A stretch of DNA of 64,000 nt from a virus. Location of the stretch: positions 1-64,000 of the IMG/VR virus record IMGVR_UViG_3300037847_006162. One strand, written 5' to 3'. Numbering within the stretch: position 1 is the first letter of the stretch; every line of letters begins with the position of its first letter. The position numbers and the translations under genes are program-made. This document shows positions 16,978-24,518 of this stretch, piece by piece. The notes under the pieces are model-generated. The model was not told where the DNA came from. It did not search any database and saw only the letters and a list, made by a program, of their open reading frames with translations.

Positions 16978-17780
16978 TGGGATTAGCACATTCTCCCTCA
17001 ATTTCTCAAGATGGCCTTTTGTTTGCTGTAGATGCAGCCAATCCTCGCTGTTATTCCGGGGCCGGTACATCTGCGAATGATCTGTTGTTGTTCGGACCAC
17101 TTCCTGTAAATCAGCCTGTTAAGCTTAGGCCAAATAGTGTTACTACAGATAACAATCAACCTCAAGATCCAGTTGCTGGAACTTTAACAAATGGGGTGGG
17201 GTTTACGAGCGAGAATGGTGGTGCATTTACATTTGATGGCACTGATGACTATATTGTTTTTAATTCAGAGACACTAAATCCGGGCTTTCCTACTAGCATG
17301 TTGTGCTGGTTTAAGATTGATCAAAATTCATCAGCACAAGGTTTGTTCTCATTGCGTTGGCACAGTACTAGGTACTATGGATTCTTTGTCAATATTAATG
17401 CATCAGCAAAATTGTCCATGCAAATTGGCGATGGAGGAAGTGCTGGAAGCGGTGCTAGAAGAACTGGTCAGCGTGCCGCCGCCAATGTGGATACCGGCAG
17501 ATGGTATCACGGTGCTTTTGTTTGGAACGATTTAATTGAAGACATGGTAATGTACATTGATGGTGAACCCCAAACTTTAACTTATAGCGGAACAGGAGAT
17601 AAGTTATTTTATGGGGCAGCATCAACTGCTACCGATCCGGCGACATGGCCTCAAAGAATAGGTGTGCTTAATGACAAGTATTTAGACGGCTCTGTAGCAC
17701 AGATTCTTTTTTACGGAAGAGCATTAACAAAAAAAGAAATTTTAAATCATTATGAAGCTACCAAGAAGAGGTTTATCTGA
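16977..17780 (+). CDS. LamG/concanavalin A-like lectin protein 1, 267 aa
   Basis: First of three tandem jelly-roll proteins. SQDGLLFAVDAANPRCYSGAG opens the domain, FTFDGTDDYIVF and the C-terminal VAQILFYGRALTKKEILNHYEATKKRF are LamG/Laminin_G_3 signatures. Start is ATG 16977 with GGAG upstream, not the longer frame from 16953. No signal peptide. The longest of the three owing to an insertion around residues 35-60. Likely a fibre or decoration protein binding carbohydrate. Confidence 0.82.
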   Translation: MGLAHSPSISQDGLLFAVDAANPRCYSGAGTSANDLLLFGPLPVNQPVKLRPNSVTTDNNQPQDPVAGTLTNGVGFTSENGGAFTFDGTDDYIVFNSETLNPGFPTSMLCWFKIDQNSSAQGLFSLRWHSTRYYGFFVNINASAKLSMQIGDGGSAGSGARRTGQRAAANVDTGRWYHGAFVWNDLIEDMVMYIDGEPQTLTYSGTGDKLFYGAASTATDPATWPQRIGVLNDKYLDGSVAQILFYGRALTKKEILNHYEATKKRFI

Positions 17781-18481
17781 TGGGGACTAGTTATAATCCT
17801 TCCATAATAACTGACGGGTTGGTACTCTGCTTGGATGCTGCTAATAAAAGAAGTTATCCGGGTGCGGGTACTGTGTGGACTGACCGTTCTGCGAAACAAC
17901 ATAATGGAACACTTGTCAATAGCCCAAGCTTTAGTGCCGAGAACGGTGGAGGAATAGTGTTTGATGGAACTGATGATCACGTTACTACCAACTTAGATGC
18001 CTCCAGTTTTTCTAGTACAAACACTGAGTTTACTGTAGACATCTGGATGGACCCTGACGCAAATAACTCTAGTTTCGCTCTATTTAATTTTAACAATGGT
18101 ACAGGAGAGTATATAGAAATTAGAATGAATGGAACTGCATATAGAATTACAACTAGATACAATTCTATTACCGATACAGCTAGTGTTGTTCCTTTTGGCG
18201 GCGGATCTTGGACGAACTTAACCTGCGTAAAAGCTGCGGGGGTACAAGATATTTATCTCAATGGTTCTATAGCCGTAGTAGGATCTCCAAACACTGCCCA
18301 AGGAAATGATTTAGACTTTGGAGCAGGAGGAGGTTCAGTCATTGGATGTAGAGGAACTCCTTCAAGCCCCGCTGCTACATACTGGAACGGTAAAATATCT
18401 ATCGTTAGAGTTTATAATCAGGCCATGTCTGCAAAGGAAATAGCTCAAAATTATAGAGCAACAAAAGGGAGGTATCAATAA
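17780..18481 (+). CDS. LamG/concanavalin A-like lectin protein 2, 233 aa
   Basis: Same domain as its neighbours. ITDGLVLCLDAANKRSYPGAG, GGIVFDGTDDHV, GSVIGCRGT and ISIVRVYNQAMSAKEIAQNY show the LamG jelly-roll order. Its N-terminal 60 residues are nearly identical to copy 3, with high DNA identity around 17820-17890 versus 18525-18595, so this pair duplicated recently. Starts overlap stops by 1 bp along the set. Confidence 0.85.
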   Translation: MGTSYNPSIITDGLVLCLDAANKRSYPGAGTVWTDRSAKQHNGTLVNSPSFSAENGGGIVFDGTDDHVTTNLDASSFSSTNTEFTVDIWMDPDANNSSFALFNFNNGTGEYIEIRMNGTAYRITTRYNSITDTASVVPFGGGSWTNLTCVKAAGVQDIYLNGSIAVVGSPNTAQGNDLDFGAGGGSVIGCRGTPSSPAATYWNGKISIVRVYNQAMSAKEIAQNYRATKGRYQ

Positions 18482-19170
18482 TGGGAAGCAATGCTGGACC
18501 TGATATAGTTGAAGATGGACTGGTCCTTTGCTTGGACGCAGCTAATGATCGAAGTTATCCGGGTGCGGGGACTACGTGGACTGATCTTGCAGGAAACAAT
18601 AATGGCACATTACACAATAGCCCCACCTTTGACACCGCGAATGCCGGTAGTATTGTATTTGATGGCACTAATGATCGCGTAGCAATATCACTAGGAAGTT
18701 TGCCAACACCTCAAAATTCTACTAATTTTACTTACGAGGCAGTTGTAAAGTTTGACTCGCTTGGATCGAGGACGATATTTTCTCAAGAGGCCGGATCGGG
18801 TACTGGTAGAATATTTCTTGGAGTGCATACTAATTCTAAACTCGTTACTTTTATAACTGGATCTGCCGAACAACCAGATTTTTCCGCATTGAGTACGGGT
18901 ACAATATATCATGTCGCTCTCATAGTATCTCAGACACAATTAATGCTGGAACCATCAATAGCTATTGCTTTGAATGGCGTGGTGGATAGTATCGCTTCAA
19001 CCGTTATCGGCTACACTGGAACTGGAGACATTAATATCGGCACAGAACCCGGTGCTGGTGGGGGTTTCTTAGACGGAAATGTTCTTACTGTTAGAATTTA
19101 TAATCGTCCTTTAGGTGAGAAGGAATTATTTCAAAACTATAGAGCTATAAAAGGAAGATATCAACTATGA
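18481..19170 (+). CDS. LamG/concanavalin A-like lectin protein 3, 229 aa
   Basis: Third tandem copy: VEDGLVLCLDAANDRSYPGAG, SIVFDGTNDRVAI, DINIGTEPGAGGGFLDGN and VLTVRIYNRPLGEKELFQNY. No signal peptide, so export would be as part of the virion or through lysis. Overlaps the DUF1501 gene by 4 bp, implying coupled expression with a Tat-exported protein. Confidence 0.85.
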   Translation: MGSNAGPDIVEDGLVLCLDAANDRSYPGAGTTWTDLAGNNNGTLHNSPTFDTANAGSIVFDGTNDRVAISLGSLPTPQNSTNFTYEAVVKFDSLGSRTIFSQEAGSGTGRIFLGVHTNSKLVTFITGSAEQPDFSALSTGTIYHVALIVSQTQLMLEPSIAIALNGVVDSIASTVIGYTGTGDINIGTEPGAGGGFLDGNVLTVRIYNRPLGEKELFQNYRAIKGRYQL

Positions 19171-20399
19171 AAAGAAGAGATTTTATAAAGTTAGGAGTAG
19201 GTACATATGCATTCGGAAATGTTACAGCGACTATCGCAGACGATAAGCAGACTGACGATCCAGCAGTATTGTTCCTTTTTCTTGGTGGTGGGGCTAGTCA
19301 TATTGAGACTTTTAATCCTATACCTCTTGCTCCTGCTGACAGGAGATCTGTAACTGGCGATATAAAAACAAATGTTGCTGGAATAGAATTGGGTGGTCTT
19401 TTTAAAGAGCTTTCAAAACGCACAAATAAAATAGTTATACCTAGAGCTTTTGGTCACAGAGATCAAAATCACGCATCTGCCGTTCATTGGGTTGTAACTG
19501 GAGAAGCAAATTTTGGTGCTGGAACAAGTTCTAAATGGCCTAGCTATGGATCTATGATGAGCAAACATCATGGTGTAAATACAGACGATGGACTTCCTAC
19601 ATATGTAAAACTAGGAAAGTATGACCATAATGGTGCAGCTTGGTTAGGCGGTAAATATACTGGGTTCGATGCAACCAAAGAGGGTAGAAAAGACCTACAA
19701 CTCATGCGTAAAAGTGAAGATTTTAAAACAAGAATTAATGTTTTAAATGTCATAGACAATAGTTTTAAAGCAAAAGATCAACAATTGGCTAAGGACTGGA
19801 GAGATTTACGTAATCAATCAGTAGATATTATTCTTGGAAATGGATCAAAGGCATTCAGGGTAGAAGAAGATAAAGATTACAATAAATTTAAAGAAGCTAC
19901 ACTTGGACAAGATGCACTTACTGCAATTAGATTGCTAGAAGCTGGCTCTAAATTTGTATCATTAAGCTATGGAGGCTGGGATATGCACCAAAATATTGGC
20001 CAGTCACTCCAGACAAAACAAGCAGAGCTAGATCATTACTTAGCAAAAATAATGGATACTTTAGAATCAAGAGGTCTATATGAAAGAGTGATGCTAATTG
20101 TAACATCTGAATTTGGAAGAACGCCTAAAGTAAACCAAAATCAAGGTCGTGATCATTTTGGCAAACTAGCACCCCTCATGATTAGTTGTGGATCATATGA
20201 AATGGGAAGAACGATTGGGTCGTCAAGTCCAAATGCAGACGATGTTGAAGATGGTCGCTGCACTCCAGAAGATTTAGCTTGGACTATATACGATCATCTT
20301 AATATGAATAGAGCATCTAGATATACAGCAACAGACGGCAGGCCGCACAATATAGTAAAAGATGATGCTAAAAATATATTAAAAGATATTCAAGCGTGA
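19167..20399 (+). CDS. DUF1501 protein with Tat signal, 410 aa
   Basis: The N-terminus KRRDFIKLGVGTYAF is a twin-arginine (RRxFIK) signal, so the folded protein is predicted to be exported. The rest is DUF1501, an alkaline-phosphatase/sulfatase-like fold: FLGGGASHIETFNP, LFKELSKRTNK, SYGGWDMHQN, LIVTSEFGRTPKVNQNQGRDH and PHN at the end are family landmarks. Length is slightly under the usual ~430-480. DUF1501 genes are very abundant in Planctomycetes and known in Bacteroidetes, hardly at all in phages, so this looks like a host-derived gene. Substrate unknown. Confidence 0.88.
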   Translation: MKRRDFIKLGVGTYAFGNVTATIADDKQTDDPAVLFLFLGGGASHIETFNPIPLAPADRRSVTGDIKTNVAGIELGGLFKELSKRTNKIVIPRAFGHRDQNHASAVHWVVTGEANFGAGTSSKWPSYGSMMSKHHGVNTDDGLPTYVKLGKYDHNGAAWLGGKYTGFDATKEGRKDLQLMRKSEDFKTRINVLNVIDNSFKAKDQQLAKDWRDLRNQSVDIILGNGSKAFRVEEDKDYNKFKEATLGQDALTAIRLLEAGSKFVSLSYGGWDMHQNIGQSLQTKQAELDHYLAKIMDTLESRGLYERVMLIVTSEFGRTPKVNQNQGRDHFGKLAPLMISCGSYEMGRTIGSSSPNADDVEDGRCTPEDLAWTIYDHLNMNRASRYTATDGRPHNIVKDDAKNILKDIQA

Positions 20400-20462
20400 T
20401 CTTAATAATTGCAAGCACTGTGCAAGCAAATTTTATATTATTTTAAAATTGGAGGTTTTAAG

Positions 20463-20609
20463 ATGCGATTATTTAACGGGCCATTAGGTCAATTTATTAA
20501 AAAGCATAGATTGATTAGACGAACCGCATTCTTTGGCGGCTTGGCAGTCGGTGTATACTTTATTGGTGTTGCTGCTGGTTGGTGGCCAAATGTATTAGCT
20601 GGAGGCTAA
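20463..20609 (+). CDS. Small membrane protein, 48 aa
   Basis: GGAGG at 20451-20455 is 7 bp before ATG 20463, much better than the longer frame. A basic N-terminus is followed by one transmembrane helix (AFFGGLAVGVYFIGVAAGWW). Last gene before a terminator. Confidence 0.65.
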   Translation: MRLFNGPLGQFIKKHRLIRRTAFFGGLAVGVYFIGVAAGWWPNVLAGG

Positions 20610-20616
20610 TGATCAC

Positions 20617-20643
20617 GGGGAGATGGATTCTCCCCATTTTTTT
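20617..20643 (+). terminator. Intrinsic terminator
   Basis: Stem GGGGAGA 20617-20623 with TCTCCCC 20629-20635, 5-nt loop, then A and seven T. Closes the LamG/DUF1501 unit. Confidence 0.95.
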
Positions 20644-20691
20644 AATAGTTGTATTAGCTTAATTAGCTTTGTCAACTAGAATGGGGTTGAA

Positions 20692-21255
20692 ATGCTTGTG
20701 ATAAAAATATTTATGTGTGTTATACTGGCAGACTTTATAACTGGCTTAGTACACTGGATAGAAGATACATATGGCGTACCTGACTGGCCTTTTGGGTTAG
20801 GAAAGAATGTAGTAGAACCTAATATTATTCATCATCAACATCCTAATTGGATGATAACAATGAGTAATGCAATACAAAGAAACTACATTACAGCTATCCC
20901 AGCATCCATAGCAATTTTTATTGCTTACTATTTTTATGGATGGTCATGTTGGCCTTTTGCAACAACAATTTTAATCGCTGGTTTTCTAGGCAATGAAATT
21001 CATGGTTGGAATCATACGCCTATCTCAAAACTCAACTGGTTTATAAAATTTTTGCAAGATACTGCTATAGTACAAACTAGACATCAACATGCACTTCATC
21101 ATAAAAAGCCATACAATAAATATTATTGTACAATAACAAATTTAACAAATCCAGTGCTAGAGCTTATCTATTTTTGGAGAACACTTGAATTTTTACTATT
21201 AAAAATATTTGGATTAAAAACAAAAAGATGTACGGAGGTTAGGAACGGTTATTAA
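20692..21255 (+). CDS. CarF/PEDS1 (Kua)-type lipid desaturase, 187 aa
   Basis: Matches the membrane-bound family that includes plasmanylethanolamine desaturase (bacterial CarF, animal TMEM189), which forms the vinyl-ether bond of plasmalogens. His clusters expected to hold two irons are present: H21 in GLVHW, HHQH 47-50, HGWNH 104-108, and HQHALHH 131-137. Two to three hydrophobic segments lie between them. Full length for the catalytic domain and no frameshift. GGGG precedes the ATG. A terminator stands upstream. Substrate in the host is unknown; action on a membrane ether or fatty lipid is the best inference. Confidence 0.87.
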   Translation: MLVIKIFMCVILADFITGLVHWIEDTYGVPDWPFGLGKNVVEPNIIHHQHPNWMITMSNAIQRNYITAIPASIAIFIAYYFYGWSCWPFATTILIAGFLGNEIHGWNHTPISKLNWFIKFLQDTAIVQTRHQHALHHKKPYNKYYCTITNLTNPVLELIYFWRTLEFLLLKIFGLKTKRCTEVRNGY

Positions 21256-21281
21256 ACACTAAAACACGAAAGGGGTTTAAG

Positions 21282-21773
21282 ATGTCGTTAATTATCAGAC
21301 TAATTATTTTGGGAGTTGTCATAATGGGTTGTTGTGGAGGTTCATGTCATGGTGACAGAAATCTAGATGAATATATTTCACTTTCTGGAAAATCTGCATT
21401 ATTGTCAAAACAAGAGGACGATAGTGAAGATAAGGAAGTAAAATATAAAGAGGGGGACGTAATTGTTATGCAGTTTAGTGCTGTATGGTGTGGTCCCTGT
21501 AGAGCGTTAAAAGCATCAATTAAATCAGATGCAGAAATACAAAATTATTTTAAAAAAGAAACTAAGGGTTATTTTATAGTAGATGTTGATGATAAGGACA
21601 AAACATCTGCTGCTTGGGTAAAAAAAGCAAAACCTAGTTCCATACCTCTTGTTGTTTTATATAAAAGAGAAAAAGATTCATGGAATGAAGTTAGCAGATT
21701 TACTGGATCAAAACCACCAAGTGCAGTACTAAAATGGCTTAAAGAAAAGAACAAGAAGTCACCAGTAAAATAG
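21282..21773 (+). CDS. Thioredoxin-like lipoprotein, 163 aa
   Basis: An N-terminal hydrophobic run ending VIMGC fits a lipobox, so the protein is predicted to be lipidated and face the periplasm. Residues ~60-160 form a thioredoxin fold with FSAVWCGPCRALK (Cys70 and Cys73) and the cis-Pro segment SSIPLVVLY. Ribosome site AAAGGGG. A periplasmic thiol oxidoreductase role is likely, perhaps acting on the Cys-rich secreted proteins encoded next to it. Confidence 0.85.
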   Translation: MSLIIRLIILGVVIMGCCGGSCHGDRNLDEYISLSGKSALLSKQEDDSEDKEVKYKEGDVIVMQFSAVWCGPCRALKASIKSDAEIQNYFKKETKGYFIVDVDDKDKTSAAWVKKAKPSSIPLVVLYKREKDSWNEVSRFTGSKPPSAVLKWLKEKNKKSPVK

Positions 21774-21810
21774 TTTTATTGGTTTTTATATTTTTTACAA
21801 GGAGAAATAA

Positions 21811-22074
21811 ATGAAGTATGTAGTTGGATTTTGCTTGGCCGTTTCTATCATGTTCGGCTCTTCTAATGCAAATGCACACGATGCGTGTCAACCCGTTAGA
21901 GACTTTGCCAATGCTACCGTTTGTGCATCAGCACAGATTATTAAAAATACAGTATGTATGCCAGTCAATGTATTTAAAAAGTTTAAAGCAGAAAAGCCTT
22001 TGCGTTCAGCATTCGCTAAAAAGCCTGTTCGTTCAAGACTAGCTAAGTTTACAAAACGGTCTTGTTGCGAATAG
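21811..22074 (+). CDS. Secreted Cys-containing protein, 87 aa
   Basis: A clear signal peptide, with hydrophobic core FCLAVSIMFGSS and cleavage likely after NANA. The mature ~65 residues have five or six Cys (ACQ, VCAS, VCMP, SCCE), so disulfides are likely, and a Lys/Arg-rich tail. AAGGAG precedes the ATG. It resembles small secreted proteins of Planctomycetes in style; homology is not proven. Confidence 0.7.
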   Translation: MKYVVGFCLAVSIMFGSSNANAHDACQPVRDFANATVCASAQIIKNTVCMPVNVFKKFKAEKPLRSAFAKKPVRSRLAKFTKRSCCE

Positions 22075-22078
22075 TTAT

Positions 22079-22270
22079 ATGAGATGTTCAGAATGTGATA
22101 AAGAAATAAGTTGTGAAGAAAGCTTTAGATGTAGAATATGTTTTCTTTGGTTTTGTAAAAGCTGTTCTTTAAAACATTTTGGACTAAAAGAAAAGGATGG
22201 TAAAATCTACCACAAGAGTATTATTAAAAGCTTTTGGTGGATTTTGCAAAAAAGATTTTTCGGTAAATGA
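22079..22270 (+). CDS. Small zinc-finger protein, 63 aa
   Basis: Cys spacing CSEC...CRIC...CKSC plus a His (KHFG) looks like a treble-clef or B-box-like zinc module in the first 40 residues. The last 15 are hydrophobic and basic. Overlaps the following frame by 4 bp if that uses its first ATG. Function unknown. Confidence 0.65.
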   Translation: MRCSECDKEISCEESFRCRICFLWFCKSCSLKHFGLKEKDGKIYHKSIIKSFWWILQKRFFGK

Positions 22271-22290
22271 AATATTCAAGGAAGAGATTT

Positions 22291-22581
22291 ATGATTAAAA
22301 CACTAAGCTTAATGTTTTGTTTGGTACTTCCCACGCTAGATAACTCTATATGGGGAGATGCTATAACAGACCAAGAAAAATGCCAAGCGGAAGCAGACTA
22401 TATGATTAAGTATCACAAAAACTGTCATGTTGGTCCGTGTATCGGAAGATTTGAAGGTATGGGGTATAGTGTTAATGGAAAAATTCCAAACACCTGTGTG
22501 CCAAATCGTAAAATGAAACTTACAGGCGATGCTACTGCCAGAGATGGCAATAGAGTAGCTAGAGTAAGAAGCTGGAGGTAA
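22291..22581 (+). CDS. Secreted protein, 96 aa
   Basis: ATG 22291 lies just after AAGGAAGAG; an in-frame ATG at 22267, overlapping the previous stop, is an alternative. Signal peptide MIKTLSLMFCLVLPTL. The mature part has HVGPCIGRFEGMGYS and CVPN, reminiscent of a family of short Planctomycetes secreted proteins with a conserved GRFEGVG segment; this recollection is not checked. Its stop is directly upstream of the tmRNA gene. Confidence 0.7.
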   Translation: MIKTLSLMFCLVLPTLDNSIWGDAITDQEKCQAEADYMIKYHKNCHVGPCIGRFEGMGYSVNGKIPNTCVPNRKMKLTGDATARDGNRVARVRSWR

Positions 22582-22751
22582 AGCATGTATAAAGATTATT
22601 ATTGATGTTGTAGGAGACTGCGGGGCAGTACCGCACACCTCCACTTGCCAAACTAAGGGGGTGAAATAGATTCGATCCACAATATGATGTAGTATATCTC
22701 ATGCACTGGTTGATAGAAGGGCCAGTATAAAAATCTATCAAACTTTTAATT

Positions 22752-22781
22752 GCAGATGAAAATCTTGCTTTGGCAGCGTAA
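22752..22781 (+). other. tmRNA tag reading frame (ADENLALAA)
   Basis: GCA resume codon followed by GAT GAA AAT CTT GCT TTG GCA GCG TAA. The tag ends LALAA, as proteolysis tags recognised by ClpXP and similar proteases do, and closely matches the ANDENYALAA tag of E. coli. Confidence 0.95.
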
Positions 22782-22794
22782 GCTGTCTGGGGTT

Positions 22795-22828
22795 TGCCAG
22801 TACCTTATTATCCAAACTGGCATTTTTT
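22795..22828 (+). terminator. Intrinsic terminator of the tmRNA gene
   Basis: Stem TGCCAGT 22795-22801 with ACTGGCA 22816-22822, 14-nt loop, then six T. Confidence 0.92.
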
Positions 22829-22852
22829 ATGCAATATATATGGTTTTAAAAT

Positions 22853-23089
22853 ATGTTAAAAAAAATATTATATTTATGTTTAATAATTTTTACATTTGCA
22901 ATAGTTATTTGCATCATGCCACGCACCCATAAGTGTCTTCATTGCAACCAAACGTGTTTTTCAGAACCAAATATAGCCTTTTGGATTTCAGGAGACCCAA
23001 GTTGTATTCATGACCATTGCTTAAAAGAATGGGATGGATTTGATTGGAGAATTCCTATGGAATGGCCCCACGGGATTTACATAGAATGA
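22853..23089 (+). CDS. Membrane-anchored Cys/His protein, 78 aa
   Basis: One N-terminal hydrophobic segment (ILYLCLIIFTFAIVICIM) is followed by CLHCNQTC and a C-terminal CIHDHCLKEW, suggesting a zinc-binding domain anchored in the membrane. It begins 24 bp after the tmRNA terminator. Overlaps the next gene as ATGA. Confidence 0.65.
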   Translation: MLKKILYLCLIIFTFAIVICIMPRTHKCLHCNQTCFSEPNIAFWISGDPSCIHDHCLKEWDGFDWRIPMEWPHGIYIE

Positions 23090-23271
23090 AACATTTAAAA
23101 GAAACCGGCATGAGCTACTTTCAGCACATGTTACATGCACTTTATATAGGGGCTTTTTTAGTTATAGCTGGATTTTGCTGCATAACACATTCGTTTGCAC
23201 CGTTTATATTTAAAAACACAGCATCTAAAATTATCACACACCTTAATGATGATGTAATCAAAAAAACTTAA
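23086..23271 (+). CDS. DUF6356-like membrane protein, 61 aa
   Basis: KHLKETGMSYFQHMLHALYIGAF then a hydrophobic stretch and CCITHSFAPFIFKNTASKII resembles a short bacterial family (DUF6356) with the same N-terminal HLKE-x-Y-x-x-H pattern. ATG 23086 is chosen over the longer frame because it overlaps the previous stop. A single transmembrane helix is predicted. Confidence 0.68.
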   Translation: MKHLKETGMSYFQHMLHALYIGAFLVIAGFCCITHSFAPFIFKNTASKIITHLNDDVIKKT

Positions 23272-23308
23272 TATACATACTTTTGCCAAACGTTTTTTAG
23301 TTTGCAAG

Positions 23309-23317
23309 AGTATAATT
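23309..23317 (+). promoter_or_regulatory. Promoter-like AGTATAATT motif
   Basis: Copy of the recurrent motif directly abutting the terminator stem that starts at 23318. If it is a promoter, the transcript would begin inside or just after the hairpin. Confidence 0.4.
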
Positions 23318-23345
23318 GCCATAGAGTAGTATCTATGGCTTTTTA
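23318..23345 (+). terminator. Intrinsic terminator
   Basis: Stem GCCATAGA 23318-23325 with TCTATGGC 23332-23339, 6-nt loop, then TTTTTT (the first T being 23340). Ends the secreted-protein unit. Confidence 0.92.
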
Positions 23346-23359
23346 TTTGGAGTAAAATC

Positions 23360-23434
23360 ATGTTAATAGAACTTGGAATAGCTTTATTTTTTTCATCTTA
23401 TTTTTTAGAGGATCAATCAGTTGAAGAAGATTAA
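23360..23434 (+). CDS. Possible 24-aa leader peptide
   Basis: ATG 23360, preceded by TTTGGAG, opens a short hydrophobic frame (MLIELGIALFFSSYF then acidic residues) that ends at 23434, overlapping the start of the glycosyltransferase gene. It could couple translation of that gene. Its small size makes it uncertain. Confidence 0.35.
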   Translation: MLIELGIALFFSSYFLEDQSVEED

Positions 23435-24509
23435 TTTGAATGTCCCCATAAATTCTTTAGGATATGGAGTTGTGGGGTATAATGTATGGAAAGAATTGAA
23501 TAGCTTAAATGATAAGCTTGATGTAACGCTCTGGCCAATACCAGATGTTCAAAATATAGTTCCTCCTGTAGAATTGAGTGAAGAAGAAACATATCAGCTA
23601 CGAATTGATATTAATAAACAATCGAACTTACAACACGATGCAACATGTCTAAAAATATGGCATGAAAACCAACTAGAATACAGGGTTGGTAAAGGAAAGT
23701 TTATTGCTTGGCCTTTCTTTGAGGTAAACAAACTAGACAACAGAAGGTTGACACATCTTAAATCAGCAGATGAAATTATTGTATCGTCCGAGTGGGCTAA
23801 AGATATCCTATATAATGTGCCCGATTGGACATCACCGGCTGTTCATGTGGTAGAATGTGGTGTTGACAGAGAAATATTTAATGAAACAGGCTCTTTAAAC
23901 AATACAGAAAAATGTATATTTTTTAATTGTGGAAAATGGGAAGTAAGAAAAGGGCATGATGTTTTACACAAAGCATTCAAGGACGCTTTTTCTTCAAATG
24001 AAAATGTAGAACTTTGGATGATGACCCATAATCCATTTTTAAACGAACAAGAGAAAGCTTATTGGGAGTCTCTTTATGAAGACAGCAGAATCAAAAATAT
24101 TCAAAGGGTTCAATATCAGCATCAGCTTTCTGAGATAATGAAACAAACTTATTGTGGTGTTTTTCCGGCAAAATCAGAAGGCTGGAATCTTGAAGCACTT
24201 GAGATGATGGCTTGTGGCAAACAAGTTATAATAACAGATTATTCAGCACATACTCAGTTTTGCAATGTACAAAATTCTAAATTGATAGATATAACAGAAG
24301 AGGAGCCTGCTTATGATGCAAAATGGTTCACCGGGGATAATGGAACTTGGGCATCCTTAGAAGGAAGCTCATATGAACAGCTTGTTCAACATCTAAGAGA
24401 TGTTTACGAGCAATGGAAAACAAAACCAGAAATAAATCAATCTGGAATTGAAACTAGTAAAAATTTAACTTGGCAAAAAACTGCCGAAAAGCTATTAGAA
24501 ATTATTTGA
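23421..24509 (+). CDS. GT4-family glycosyltransferase, 362 aa
   Basis: TTG start at 23421 with AGAGGA about 9 bp upstream; the next in-frame ATG is far inside. Domains: N-terminal Rossmann half with NSLGYGVVGYNVWKEL, linker EIIVSSEWAKD, then VECGVDREIFN (start of the C-terminal half), FFNCGKWEVRKGHD and FPAKSEGWNLEALEMMACGK with the nucleotide-sugar-binding E-x7-E. Typical length. It stands apart from the two sugar clusters, at the head of the nucleotide metabolism unit. Confidence 0.85.
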   Translation: MKKINLNVPINSLGYGVVGYNVWKELNSLNDKLDVTLWPIPDVQNIVPPVELSEEETYQLRIDINKQSNLQHDATCLKIWHENQLEYRVGKGKFIAWPFFEVNKLDNRRLTHLKSADEIIVSSEWAKDILYNVPDWTSPAVHVVECGVDREIFNETGSLNNTEKCIFFNCGKWEVRKGHDVLHKAFKDAFSSNENVELWMMTHNPFLNEQEKAYWESLYEDSRIKNIQRVQYQHQLSEIMKQTYCGVFPAKSEGWNLEALEMMACGKQVIITDYSAHTQFCNVQNSKLIDITEEEPAYDAKWFTGDNGTWASLEGSSYEQLVQHLRDVYEQWKTKPEINQSGIETSKNLTWQKTAEKLLEII

Positions 24510-24518
24510 GGTAATTGT

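Larger units (their letters stand above)
22590..22828 (+). ncRNA. ssrA: Circularly permuted tmRNA
   Basis: Acceptor half first: T-arm TGCGG 22619-22623, loop, CCGCA 22631-22635; acceptor strand CACCTCC 22636-22642; discriminator A. A 13-nt spacer follows. Then the 5' half: GGGGGTG 22657-22663 pairs fully with CACCTCC, with wobble at pair 3 (G3-U70, the alanine identity element). GATTCGA is at 22669-22675. P2 pairs TCC-ACAATAT 22676-22685 with ATGTTGT-A-GGA 22605-22615. A pseudoknot combines ACTGG/CCAGT (22705, 22722) and TTGATAGA/TCTATCAA (22710, 22734). The tag frame at 22752-22781 reads ADENLALAA then TAA. A terminator ends the gene. The 5' limit is approximate. The T-loop GGCAGTA is non-standard. 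No smpB is in the window. Confidence 0.94.

Noticed and set aside
22336-22932. Open frames of 60-114 codons over the tmRNA gene (both strands)
   Set aside because: They overlap the tmRNA helices and tag and the secreted-protein gene in other frames, have no ribosome sites, and have shadow-like composition.
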